A stretch of DNA of 64,000 nucleotides. It comes from Serilophus lunatus (Eukaryota > Chordata > Aves > Passeriformes > Eurylaimidae). Location of the stretch: assembly GCA_013399895.1 (NCBI GenBank), contig VXBA01005600.1, forward strand, positions 1,222,803-1,286,802, given 5' to 3'. The stretch's first letter is position 1. Each line of letters starts with the position of its first letter. The notes under the pieces are model-generated. The model ran no database searches and was not told the DNA's origin. It worked only from the letters and a program-made list of their open reading frames with translations. This document shows, piece by piece, positions 48,791-62,000 of this stretch. The position numbers and the translations under genes are program-made.

Positions 48791-51087
48791 GTTGGATTTT
48801 ATACTTATCTCTATCTTTTTATATTTTAGCTTGTATTTGGGGTAAAAGGCAAGAAACGTTTTTCAGAAAATATTTTAATTGAGATAATAAAGAAGAGTAA
48901 TGACAAGAGACACTACAGTTCTTTCTGGCAAAGAAGTGAAGACTTCCTTGGATCAGGAATGGGGAACAGCAGCTTATAACTCTTATCAGAATTTTTTCTT
49001 TTCTTTCATTTTTTCCTCACTTTACATTCAAATGAAACTAGTCACCTCCAGCATTCCACAGCATTATCTTTGTATTTCCATCCTTTGGGCTCATTTCCAT
49101 CCTGCTGAATTCAGCTGAGTTTTGCTGTGATGCCTGTGGAAGCAAGCTTGGCTTAGGGCCCCCCCGATCTGCAGGTGCTTGGCATTGCCGTGGGAGCTGG
49201 ACACAGAAGGGGGCCTGTGAGTGCTCAGGGATCCCTGGGAGAGGGGCAGGAGTGCTCAGTACCTCTTGACTCAACCTCAAATGTAGCACAAGCTGCCCTT
49301 GGTGGAAAGCTGCTTTAACACTGCATGTATTTGAGGTGCACATAAAAATTAACTGACCCTCTAAATTCAGACATGAGGGAGGGCTGGTGCAACAGCTTTC
49401 ATCATGTTTAATGGAAAGACTTTCATGGTCAGGGTAGTGAGAAGTAAATGGGCACTGATGGGAATGTGTTGGAAGCTAGAGGTAAGAAATTACATCAGTT
49501 GTGGGGTAAGTACCAATGGAAGATTCACGAGTCTATTGGGGGACATTTTACTTTGGAAATGTTGTTGAGTGTTGTACCATGTTGATTCCTTGTCACAATT
49601 TAGAGTGGTGATGAATGTAAAATCCACATGTATCAAGAAAATTTAAATTGTAATCAAGTTACACTTAGAATAGTCAGGGCTATATCTCGAAAAGCCTTCA
49701 CAGATGAAAGACATATCGACACACTCTTAACAGAGTAATCCTAAAAAATAACTATGACAAACTATATCAATTTAAAATGCATAGCACATGCTAACTGGTA
49801 ATTTTGTGTTTCAACTGTAAGGGCAACAAGCCAATTAAGATAGTCTTTATTGCAAGGAAATCCCAGAGGTTTTTGGTTTGTGTTGAAAGAGTGAGAAATG
49901 AAATACATTGCAACTTTTTCAGGAAAAGAACAAATCTATGTGAATCTGTTGAATGCTTCCCCTTCTGCCCCTGTAGGTAACCTTTATGTTCAAGATCTCA
50001 AAACAGAAGGGACTTATCACGGATGTTTTTGAACATCCCTCTAAAGCTGTTTCGTATTTTTAAGCAAAAGTTCTGATCACTTGTACTTGCAAAAAACTGA
50101 CAGTGAAATTTCCACATAACTGCTATTGGTCCAAAACAAACCTTTCGTGGTTTTACAGCTGCAACTTAGTGTCAAGGCTAAATGAAAAACTGATTTTCCA
50201 GGCTTCTGAATAGGCGTAGCCTGCTTGATATGACTTTCAACAGGTACCCTCAGGATCAGATTCAACTTTTTGTTCTGTTTTAAATCAGTGACCTGATCTT
50301 TTTAGTCTTTACTACCCTAGCCATCATATAATGCTGTACACTGGATCTATTTCAACTATAACATTTTGTGTAAATAATGTAATGTTTCTAAGCTAGAAAG
50401 TCTAATTCAATTCCTTGAGATAACAGTTCGGTGACTGAAGATAATTGTATTACAGTGTTTAATACAGGCTGGCAAGATCAGAGGCTTTATATGGTTTGCA
50501 GGTAAGGAGAAAGGGAATGTGCCTAGGAGTAAGAGTCCAGTAAAAAATGTGAGGAATGAGTACATTATATAAAATAATAAATAAATAGAATGAAACAAAC
50601 CTCATATAATCCAAATGGTAGTTTTAAGACAAGGGTTCTTGAACATTTTTATGTTTATCCCTTGCAGTCTCATTCCTACAGCCATAGTCCGTGTTCCTTT
50701 ACCTATGGATGGGAGATCACAATGGTAGCACTTGTCACTACTTGACAGACTGCTTGAAGGGTATTTGGTTTTATTTACATGTTTTATACTTTAACACTAG
50801 AAATCAGTAATGGAGGATAGTATGTGGATAGATGCTTTTCCAGCAGATAGTGTACAGTCAGAAATCAAAATAAAAACAAAACAGAATTTGGATGTGTATA
50901 TTTTGCTCATTGAGTAGTTGAGAACTGAAAATGGAATTAATGAATTTTTAATTGTCCCTGATCAAACTTAGGCCACTTTATTCCCTGTGATGTGTTTTGT
51001 TGAGGTAACTTGTTGCCATTTTTGAGTCCTCTATTCATTTACACATACTCATAGATGTTAACCCAAATATCTAGTCTATTCCATGCC

Positions 51088-51726
51088 ACAGAAAGGGACC
51101 TGGGAGTCCTGGTCAATGGCAAGTTGAATATGAGTCAGCAGTGCCCTGGCAGCCAGGAGGGCAAACTGTGCCCTGGAGGCATCAGGCAAAGCATCACCAG
51201 CCGGCCAAGAGAGGGGATTGTCCCACTCTGCTCTGCACTGGTGCAGCCTCACCCTGAATATTGTGGCAGTTTTGGGCACCACAGTATAAGAAAGATATTA
51301 AGCTCATAGAGAGTGTCCAAATGAGGGCAATGAAGGGCCTTGAGGAGAAGCCGTATGAGAAGTGGCTGAGAGCACTTGGGCTGTTCAGCCTGGAGGAGAC
51401 TGAGAGGAGACCTCATTGCAGTCTACAGCTTCCTTGTGAGGGGAAGAGGAGGGACAGGCACTGGTCTCTTGTCTGTGGTGACCAATGACAGGACCTGAGG
51501 GAGTGGCCTGAAGTTGTGTCAGGGGAGGTTTATATTGCATATTTGGAAAAGGTTTTTCACCCAGAGGGTGGTCAGGCACTGGAATGGGCTCCTCAGGGCA
51601 GTGGTCACAGCACCAAGCTGTGTATAATTCTTGGGGATGTCCTGTGCAGGGCTAGAAGCTGGACAATGATGATCCTTGTGAGTCCCTTCCAACTCAGGAT
51701 ATTCTATGATTTTGTGATTCTGTGAT
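51088..51726 (+). mobile_element. CR1 retrotransposon, C-terminal ORF2 and 3' end
   Basis: Begins at 'agaaagggacctgggagtcc' (ERDLGVLV in translation, followed by KLNMSQQCP) and continues through LRALGLFSLEE to the 3' end, with terminal repeats 'attctatgattttgtgattc'. Broken into at least three frames, with stops and indels relative to the family, so inactive. Sense with respect to HHIP. The 5' end is truncated. Confidence 0.88.
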
Positions 51727-54032
51727 AACATTATCCATATAATTATTCTTGAATTAACAGAGACTCTTGATTGAAGTAAACAAAAACTGTTCTCTTTTCC
51801 AACCACTGAGCAATGACAGCAAGAAAAGGCAAGCAATTCTTTTCCCCTAAAAATTGTTACTGCAGTAATATTATTGACAGTTACATGATTTAATTTTAAG
51901 GAGTTCAAATGAAAGAGAAGAAGTGGTAATTTTATCTGCTGCCAGTATCTCAGGAGAAATTAGCATGTAGAAGTATTCAATAACAGAGATAGGTTCTATG
52001 AATGGATGATGGTAACTTTTGCTTCTTGGTGGCTCTAGTCAAAAGAAAATTAGATGCAGGATTACTACACTTAAAAAAAGAAAAACAGCTAAAGAAACGA
52101 TTTTTCTTTACGTATCTCCAATTTTCTTAAACTCTTTGACAGCACAGGTAGCAGGAATGCTTTTTCAATCTTCTATTTTTCAGCTTAGTTATTGGAAGCC
52201 ATGAACAGATCTTACTCAAGAATTTGTTCATTCAACACCTGTGCCTTCTCTGATGCATGTTATGTCACACTGGCTACATAAGTATTGTAGTATGTGTGGA
52301 TGGGTTGGGCACTTGGGCAGCTCCCTCCTGTTACCCTTAGCCTTTTCTTCCCTGTGTCAAGAATATGGTGACAAGAAGAAGCTGTGTGCATCAGTTTTGC
52401 CTCAGAGTTGAGTAAGGACATGTGTAAGACAAACACTTGTCACTCAAATCTATGGCATGCACCTGGGCTCAACTATTTAGGAGTATATAGCCCAGTGTAG
52501 TGGAGAAAAAAACCTGATTCCATCACCTAATATATTAATGTACCTGTTGATATAACATAGTATTAATAACTACCCTGAGAATGTGGCATGTATTTAGAAG
52601 AAAAGAATAAACAATTTACCAAAAAACCCAAACCTGGTGAATTATTGCTCCATTATGTTGTCATGAGGAGAGTTGTTAAAGAGGAACACTTCACAGTTCT
52701 TCCTTCAAAGTTATGTAACAAAGACAATTTTTTAATGAAAACATTAGTACCCATTTTTTCTTTCAGACTCATTTTCATTACTGTTATTTTGTTTGTATTT
52801 TAAACTATTGCCAAGCAGAAGAGAGGCAGAAAGTTTGAATGAGAAGCTATTGAACTAGTAGTGGTAACACTTTGATTTCAGTGACATTTAAGGAGACCTT
52901 AATCGATTATGTGGAAAAAATAGACCTGATTTGTCTGAATCCATTGTCAAAATTCAGGCAAAATAATTAAATGCTTTAGAAGTATCATGCAAATCTGCAT
53001 GATACTCCATAATGCACTCAGCAAGAAGAAAAAAAAAAGGATTTAAACATTCTGAACACTTGGATTTAATGATTTCATGAGATGAGGCAGTGCTGAATAT
53101 GTTGTTATTTCAAGATCAGTCACCTTATACTTAGGATTGTATCTAACTTCCAGAAAAATGGTAAATGCTGTAGCAGTTTTTCAACTTTTCTTACTACTGT
53201 GGCTGTATTTTATCTTATTAACAGTATTATTTCCTAAGATTTTGAAATGTAGCATAATCTATTACATCAATTTTCACTCACTTTCTTGTCTCCTGAGCCC
53301 AAAAACATGTATTGGTCTAAAATATATTGGTCTGAAATATATTGTTCAGAAGGGAAGGCATCAAGGTATGGTTTGGCAACAACAAAAAATTAAGAGCCTA
53401 CCACTTCTCTTGGGAGTTAAATGCTATAATCACCTTTCAAAATACACTCTGAAAAGTTAAGTAGCTCTAAGGCTGCAACTGTTAGTCCTTAAATCATTTT
53501 TGTGGTCCTTCCCTATAATCATTCAACTTCCCAAAATCCTTTTAAAATGAAGGACCTCCGAACTGCACGAAGTAGCCAAGTTTATATCTGCTGCCAATGG
53601 TAAAATCAAGTCCCTGTAGTTAGATGGTACTTTTCCACTTAAAAATCCACCAACTGAATTAGCTCTTTAGGTACGGAGTCGCAGTAGGACTGCATGTTCA
53701 GTTGCTTGTCATCTCTGATCCTTAAGTTATTTTCAGTTTATTGCATTTTTTTTTCTTTTTGATTATGACTAAGCTCTGGTGTAGCTCTGGTGTGTATCTG
53801 CTGGCTACAGAGCCATAAATTCTGGAGCCAGCAAGAACAGCTGTATTCCATTGCACTTCGTCTCACACATTGCCAAGAGTAGAAACCCCTACAAAATGGG
53901 TATCCTTAAAATTGCCATTATGGAATTGCCACTGGCACTTGTGTAGAGATTTGATTATTTATTTTTCTCAGCTAGTAATAAAACATTCCTAGTATATCTC
54001 ATGGGAATGCTATGATGAAGGGCAAACTCTCT

Positions 54033-54087
54033 GAGGAAGGAAAGGGCAGGGCAGGGGAGGAAAGGGAAGGGAAAGGGGACAGAAGAT
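54033..54087 (+). repeat. G/A-rich low-complexity tract
   Basis: gaggaaggaaagggcagggc followed by aggggaggaaagggaagggaaaggggac: about 55 bases with pyrimidines only in a few positions, built from irregular ggaaa/gggca words. Confidence 0.7.
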
Positions 54088-54621
54088 CTTAGATAAATGG
54101 TATCAGAGAACATATGAGTTAAACTCCTTGACCTCTGTCACCTTCTTCTCTACTCCAAGACTATGGTTTTCCTTGCCAGAAACAAACTTGAACAGACATT
54201 TCCCCTACATCCTAAGCCACAGTCACCTATTTATTTCATCATGCTTTAAAATTAATCCGTAAGTTTAGTCTATATGACAATTATTTTAAGTTAGATATAT
54301 CACTTACTGTATATTGATATTTTTATATCAGAGTACAAGTACTTTCAATCCTGCAAAGTCATACTAGAGGGTAATCCAGTGATTCAGGTAGAAATTTTTT
54401 GTGATGCCATGAACAGTGCTGTGGAGCATAGCATAGTATGTTCAGCGTAAGACTATGAAAGTAGACTGACAGGCATTAGATTTATTAACTGTGCTCCTAC
54501 AAACCAATTATTCCAGAGCTTCTCAGGGTCAAATGAGGATCTTGTTGCCATAGGCATCTTTTTTCAGGAATGCATGGTTTGTAGTGAAGCATCTACTATG
54601 CCTTCATGTTTGTATTGAGAC

Positions 54622-54773
54622 GTTGGAAAAGGCTGCCCAGAAAACTGGTGTTCAAAAGGCATGTGGATGTGGCACGACATAGATTAGTGGTGTACATGTT
54701 GGTGATGTGTTAATGATTGGACTTGATGATATTAGAGATCTTTACCAACGTTAATAGTTCTAAGATTCTATAA
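54622..54773 (+). mobile_element. Diverged CR1 3'-end fragment
   Basis: 'atgtggatgtggcacgacat' then 'ttggtgatgtgttaatgatt', 'ggacttgatgat', 'agagatctttaccaacgtta' and 'ctaagattctata' follow the order of the CR1 last 150 bp. Old and diverged. It lies about 220 bp upstream of the younger CR1 at 54,993. Confidence 0.65.
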
Positions 54774-54992
54774 CATTGAATCAAAATGTATTAGAGAATT
54801 AAATATAAAAATCAAATAAAAAATTGTTACAAAATTACTTCCATCTTCAACACTGGCACGGCCTCTTTCAAGGAGCTTATATTAGGTTGTGCTGTCTTTG
54901 CAGTGAGGAGTGCTGCTACAGAAAACTACAATAAACCAGCATAAAATCTGTTTAAAACTTTGTATTTGAATAGAATCCAATTGTTTGTGTTA

Positions 54993-56021
54993 TACAGTGC
55001 CACAACCAGTTGGCACCCAGCCAGTAGTGGTGTCCCCCAGGGATCAGTGCTGGGCCCAGTCCTGTTCAATACCTTTATTTATGATCTGGACGAGGGGATT
55101 AAGCCCATCACTAGTAAGTTTGCAGATGACACCAAGTCAGGAGCAAGTGTCGATCTGTTTAGAGGGTGGGAGGGCTCTGCAGAGGGACCTGGACAGGCTG
55201 GAGAGATGAGCAGAACCCAAGAGCATGAGATTTAACAAGTACAGGTGGCAGGTCCTACACTTTGGTCACAACAACCCCCTGCAGCACTACAGGCTGGGGA
55301 CCAAACGGCTGGAGAGAAGCCAGGCAGAAAGGGACCTGGGGGAACTGGTTGACAGGAAACTGAACATGAGCCAGCAGTGTGCCCAGGTGGCCAAGAAGGC
55401 CAATGNNNNNNNNNNNNNNNNNNNNNNCTGTGTCAGGAGTAGCGTGGCCAGCAGGACCAGGGAAGTCATTCTTCCCCTGTACTCGGCACTGGTTAGGCTG
55501 CACCTTGAGTACTGTGTCCAGTTCTGGGCCCATCAATTTAGGAAGGATGCCAAGGTGCTTGAATGTGTCCAAAGAAGGGCAGCAAGGCTGGTGAGGAGTC
55601 TGGAATACAAGCCCTATGAGGAGCAGCTGAAGGAGCTGGGGTTGTTTAACCTGGAGAAGAAGAGGCTCAGGGGAGACCTTATTGCTCTCTCCAACTACCT
55701 GAAAAGAGGTTGTAGCCAGGTGTGGGTTGGTCTCTTTTCCCAGGCAACCAGTGACAGAACAAAAGGACATAGTTTCAAGCTGTGTCAGGGGGAGTTTAGG
55801 CTGGACGTTAGGAAAAAATTCTTCACAGAAAGAGTGATTTGCTGTTGGAATGGGCTGCCCAGGGAGGTGGTGGAGTCACTGACCCTGTAAGCATTTAAAA
55901 AAAGACTTGATGTGGCACTTAGTGCCATGGTTTAGTGAATGAGATGGTGTTAAATAATAGGTTGGCCTTGATGATCTTAAAGGTCTTTTCCAACCTAGTT
56001 AATTCTGTGATTCTGTGATTT
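54993..56021 (+). mobile_element. CR1 retrotransposon, 3' kilobase with reverse-transcriptase remnant
   Basis: Best preserved CR1 here. The first frame gives SSGVPQGSVLGPVLF and then KFADDTKSGASVDL, the RT catalytic block with the Asp-Asp pair intact. A frameshift near 55,160 moves into the frame that reads ALQRDLDRLER and then hits a stop at 55,207-55,209, where the family has Trp. The same frame continues for about 220 codons: LGTKRLERSQAERDLGELVD, RKLNMSQQCAQVAKKAN, the N gap, SSVASRTREVILPLYSALVR, EYCVQFWAHQ, LGLFNLEKKRLRGDLIALS, VGLFSQATSDRTKG, FRLDVRKKFFTERVICCWNG. A second nonsense codon (TAA, 55,888-55,890) precedes the expected end (TAG, 55,933-55,935). The 3' UTR ends with 'aattctgtgattctgtgatt'. 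It is a 5'-truncated, inactive copy in HHIP sense orientation. Confidence 0.92.
55406..55427. other. Short run of 22 unknown bases inside CR1
   Basis: All N. The CR1 reading frame on both sides stays in register if 22 bases are counted, and the family has a short GILAC-like segment here, so the length is about right. It is an assembly gap in repeat sequence and does not mark a biological break. Confidence 0.95.
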
Positions 56022-59000
56022 GCTGAATTGCTCAGTTCTATCACCGATAAAACTCACATATTCCTCTTGACAGTGGATATGTATGTTTTTGCATCATGTT
56101 GATGTACATTTAACATGCATTGTCCATCCATATCCATGGATTTTATGTTACTGACAGAAGACCCACAATTCCCACAGTTAATGCTAATCCTTCCATCCAA
56201 GTCCAGTAACTTCAATTTATTTTCCTCTGAAATCTTACATGGATGAGGGTGAAATCAATGAACCTTTCTTGAACTTCTTTGCCTTGACATCACAGCAAGC
56301 TAGGCTTTCCTCCACTAGGCACTAGTTTATACTCCCTGCAAAGGTTATCTGCTCTCTGCTCCCTAGAAAGCCAAACTTATGTTGGCTACTAAATTAATGA
56401 CCAGGACTAGAAGGACAATTGAGAGGTCCTATCTGAGTTTATTCCTTCTTCAACCCAGCGGGTCTGCAATTCTTCAGTTACTCACAAAATTTGCCTATGA
56501 AAACTCTGGGAAGTAAACCCTCATTGGTCTACCAGAACAAGATCTCATCTGTCTATGAAGATTAGGGGTAGTCCTCTAAAATAACAACATTAGAGTGCAG
56601 AACATAAGAATGGCATATATCCTACTATGAACAGAGTGAGATTTCATTTTAATGTCAGTCTACAATTAATACCACCAGTGCTGAGTGAAAATTCTATTTG
56701 CTGGCTTGCCCCTGTACTTCTAACACTCATTAAATGGTAAATCCATTTAAGATATGTGTATAGGCCCTGGCAGGGTTGCAGAGGAAATAAAATCATTGCC
56801 ATATAACTCTGATACATTCTGGGGTATTTCTTAGTATCCTGGATGTCCTCTTTCAAAATATGAAGAGGGAAACTCTAGGATGCCTTTGTTGAGAAACTGA
56901 AATGCTATACTGTCTATACTGTTGCAAAAATGACAGGGGAACCAATATAGACCTCAACTTTCCACGGGAGACTGTGGAAGGAAGTGATGAAGACTGTTTT
57001 TCAGCACAGGACACTTTAAAGATAGACCAAGAAAAATATCCTTGTTTATAATGACCTTAAACATTAACAAAATAGACACAATGCACACAGCACAACAGCC
57101 TGCATGAGATTTTAGTCTTCTTGATGAAAAAGTTTTTTATTTATTAGTATTAAATTCTTTGTAATTTTTGAAAGGGCGATAATACTTTTGTGAGGACTGA
57201 ATAGACTTCAACTATATTCAGAAACTGTAAAATACAGCATTTTAACCAACTGTACAATGACAGTGAAACGTGCTAGATTTCTCATTAACCATTTGCAGAT
57301 TTTGGTTCTAATCCTAATAGGGAAACACCAGTCTTTTGAGGCTGTATCTTAGCACCATATAGTTCTGTAGCTCTCTTTCTTGCACAGAAAAGAAAATTTC
57401 TTACATTTCTGAAAAGTGTGTGCCAAAAGCTCTAGAGTCCTCTATTTTTGTGTGAGAGACTGCACTAGATAACCATACCCAAGCTAGCAATTGTGGAACA
57501 GCGCAGTGACTCTCAGGTTGTAAGCTGACCAGATGAAGAATTGCCAGTTTATTCTAAGGAAATTTGAATCAACAAAACATAGACATTTCTGTTGATTTTG
57601 GGTAGCATGTCTTAGATTTGAGGAGCTGAGAGGGGAAAGAAGATAATACTTTATCATTTTACATGCACATGTGTAGATTTTAATGTTCTGTGTTTCCTTG
57701 AGAGGAATCCCATGGTGCCAATTAACCTAACTTATTCCAAAACAATTCTCTGTTTGGAAAGAATAATTTTCATTGTGGGTGTTCCATGAAATTGTATGCC
57801 TCATACCCTGTTATTACTGAGATGTGTGCAGTGCAATTGAGAATGCCAGTTTCTTTTCCATGCACTGTATAGCTTATAGCTGTATCCCACACACAGTGCT
57901 AGATAATCCCTACTTTAATTTTGTTATGTGTACAAATCCTTTTTGAACATTTAGCGGTTTTAAAAATGTAAAAATCCATCATCTTCTGAAACTGCATTTG
58001 TTAAAACCAAAAGCTGAATTTAGAAGTGATCAAAACCAATGAATAACATGGCAATTATCTAATTAAAAGGAAATTATTGCGTTTGCTGAAATATAACAGG
58101 CAGATCATGATAGCCAACACAAAATGGCAAAGAAGGAATAAAGTTACGCAGAAAATTCCATGGTTTTTAGCCAACACAGTTTCAACCACATGTTTTTCTT
58201 TAATGGGAGGAGGTTTAACAGTCCACTAAGGCTCCAGGATTCATCATCCCTTTAAGCTCTTGGACACCCTAAAATCTGTAATAAGGTCCTAAGAATACTT
58301 CAGGGAACCCATGAAATAGTGGAGCTCTCAGAAACAGTACTTGAGACTTCTCCTATGTACTTCATGTCCATCATAGCTGTATGATTTCCTCTGGTGTTAC
58401 ATCCCTTGTACTGTGACACATGGAAAATGGGTCATGTCTTTGTCTTGAAAGAGATGAAAAATTGAGTAACACATAGACTTCCACAGTTAATGCAGCCCAA
58501 GTGCTATCCCTACATACACTTTCCCCAGATGCCACAGAACAATTTCCCTCTATATCCTCTTACACGCATTTTCTCACAAGCTCTTAAGTCCTATTCCTTA
58601 GACAGGATCAGCCAGTTGGACTGAGGGAGGAACACTTCCCCCAGTGGAGCAATGGTATATTATCATGTTTTCCACCCATTTTATCCCCTCTGCAGTAAAA
58701 GTTGGACAAACGATCTGCCCCTAATTAATGGTTTATATATAATTTTAGCTCTAAAAAGCAGTCAGAACTAATTTTTCCCATTACCAAAAAGTTAAAAAAA
58801 AAGCTCCAAAAGATGAAGCCACTTAGTAGCTGACACTTATTTTTCTTCAGTGTCAGTATCTGCCTACATTCTCATATTGCTGGAATTTTAAAAGAAATTA
58901 TTCCATAAATCTCAATAAAGTAATATTCTCTGTTAGATTTAATTTGGAAAATGGAATATACAATCTGTGGGAGAGAGGTCTGCAAAATACTTTCAACCAT

Positions 59001-62000
59001 TTGTTTTCAATTTACAGCAGATACTTTTTAAAACCTTGATCTATCTTCACTGGCATTGGATTGCAATCCCTACAGCTGAATTGCAACAACTTTAATTTAT
59101 GTAATAATCATTATTTTTATGCTAAGTGAATGCCTTGAAAAGAACTACAGGAGGGAGTAAATCACCAAAAACTTTTATATTTTTGACACTCCTAAAAATT
59201 GTTGAATATAAGCTGGATTCTCAATCACGGTAGCAGCCCAGAGACAGCACACCACAAGTGCTGGTAGAGGAATGGATAAGTGTCACACTGTAGTATGAAT
59301 GAGAAGAGACTTTTTTTCATATCGAGCTACGTAAGAAAAGTATTACTTAAGGTCTTTCTTAAAGAAAACATGTACCTTTCCATGGCAAACTAAATGCTTA
59401 ATTGTTAGTTATGACTGTAACGTGAAAGACCAGTTGAAGATATGACTCTCCTCATCAAGTACTGTACAATGCTTAAGTATGTTAATGCCTGCACTGAACC
59501 TTGAGTACTTTAAAGATCTCATCAAATCAATAGAATTTTAGATTAGAAGAGAAGCAATGCAAAATATTGCCTGCTTCCATTCCTGCTATTTTCCTTCCCC
59601 GTAATTGCCTTATAGGATATGGCAGGACAATATTATCAGGACACTATTGCTACAGTGGCTTTTTGAAGGAAAAGGGCAAGAAGTCAGTGGTCTCATCTAA
59701 CAGGCATGTGTGTGCGTGGGTAAATGAGTCAGTAAGATCAAATAAAACTTAACAAGCCACCTATGAGATTACACGAGTTGGCCCCTATGGTTACTTACAC
59801 ATCACTGCCCAGCCAAAGACAGTGGGCTTCCAAATGTCATATCAAAAGTTGAAGCAACAGACAAATCCAAAAGTAGAGAATATTGGGGAACTGCCTTAAA
59901 GAAATCAGCCCTGTTGGGTTTTACTCCTCTGCTGGTTTCCCCTCACTGGGACAAATTAAAACTATTTCAGAGACAGTATCCATGTCTCTTGAAGGGCCAG
60001 TGGAGCTGGGAAGGCCACAGATAAAATTGGATCAAACCCTTTACGAATCCAAGGTAAAAAAATGTTCAATGGATTCCTTAATTTAAAAGCAATGTCAGTT
60101 CTTGAAGCAGAAGCATTAAAAACTGCGGTTTGGCTGTAGATTAATGAGTCTGTATTTTGCAACTTGCAACATTTTGCACTTCTTATAGAGATACATTCTC
60201 ATGGCAAATTATATAGTCCTTTAAAAATATTGCTTTTGAAACAGTATGTTACATATATATAGGGCACAAATAAAAGAGCAAAAGAAACACAGTTCTATAC
60301 ATTCCACACAATTCTCTATTTTGCATAAAATGTATATACATTTTATCAATGTGTAGAAATTTTACTATATTTGAGCTTCCAGGAGTATTTCTAAGGAAAA
60401 CCAGTCGCAAATGACTAAGGGAAATGAACTTAATTACCTCATTACTAACCCAGTAACTTCTGAAATCCCTTTATATGAATGGTCAAAACCAAAATCTCAA
60501 ACAAAATGCATGAGAGAAACTATTACTCTGCTTTCAATCCGAGCAGAGCTAAAATTATCTTGTAATAAAGGCTGAGAAATCCTTTGTTCCATAAACCAAA
60601 AATATACCTTTTACAACCAGTGAATAATTTTGGTGAATTGAAACATAATGAAATAGAATCCTTAGTACTGAATTTGATTTATTTGATTTTCTTAGTTGTT
60701 GTAGTTCATCAAAATAGAAATTACAGATGTTTTCACAGAAAATGAAGATAATATTCATGTGTTAGATGTACTAAATAGGCAGTGAAGGAGAGGTTTTGCC
60801 AAAAAAAAAAAATTAGCTTCAAAACTGAAGCACTGGATTTTAAAACAGACTCTGCAACACGCCTATTTGATTAGCAAATGTGCATTACCACTCAACAGTA
60901 ACCAGTGATAAAATAGAAAGTGCAAGGGCTGTTGCTTGTGTTATAGTATCACTCTGCCTGGAGCCTTCAGAGAAGCTCCTGAGCCTGGACTGCATAAAAC
61001 TTGCACTTCTTCCATTATGTTTCCTTGTGTGAATTCTGCCCATTTGCAAAAGCATAGAGTAGTGTTTTCTTAATGCTGTCCTCAATTACACAATTCTTCA
61101 TTTGATCAAAACCTAGTGGAATTAGGAGTTGTGTTTAACTGAGGTTCATGATACTCTGTTTCAGTTCTAGCTATTTGAAACTTTATCGTCTTAATTTTGA
61201 GACTGAACATACACTGTGTTGTTCTAATTGCACTGGCTTTTTGTAAAGAACTTTGTACTGTATTCAGCCAAGTTACAGGGTTTCCAAGATCATGGTCTTG
61301 GCTCAGGATAAATGGAGCCAATGAGCTAAACAAATTCCTGCTTTCTTGGTTCTTATAGTACAAGAAAAATGGAAAGAGCAGAATACTTTTACTGCTTTGT
61401 ACTAGTGAAACAATCCTGGAAACTGCAAAAATATAAGTTAACTGTGTTTATGGCAGCAAAACACACTATTTTCGAAATTATTTTTAGTTTTCAGAACGTG
61501 AGCCACAATTTATATCATTAATGAAGCAAACATTTTTGACAAATTTTAAAAAAGCTTGATTTAAGAGTAATTGGTTTGGGATTTAAAATAATAAAGAAAT
61601 TCACTCTAGTACAGATAAATATTAGTGTTGTCATGTCATGTAATAGTAATGGCTTTTGTGTACTGTTTTGAACAAGGATACACATGTCTATATTTGTTTC
61701 AACTTCTGTTATTGAGAATGTTTTTCTAATGAGCTAGATTTTAAAAGTGGGATTGAAATAAATGAGTAATGGAAAAAAAAAAAGAGAAGAGACTTCTAAT
61801 CAGGAAAACAGTGTACATTCTTTCAAAGTCATGTTTATAAGTTCAGAGAAGCAGTGGGTCTAGTTCAAAGACAAACTATATTTCAATCTGCTTTTCAGAG
61901 CTATCATAAGTTCATTACTAAAGTTTGTTTTCAGCTGAATCTTATCTTCACAACTGATTACTTGAGATACATTACTGTACATCGTAATGGGCTTTCACCT

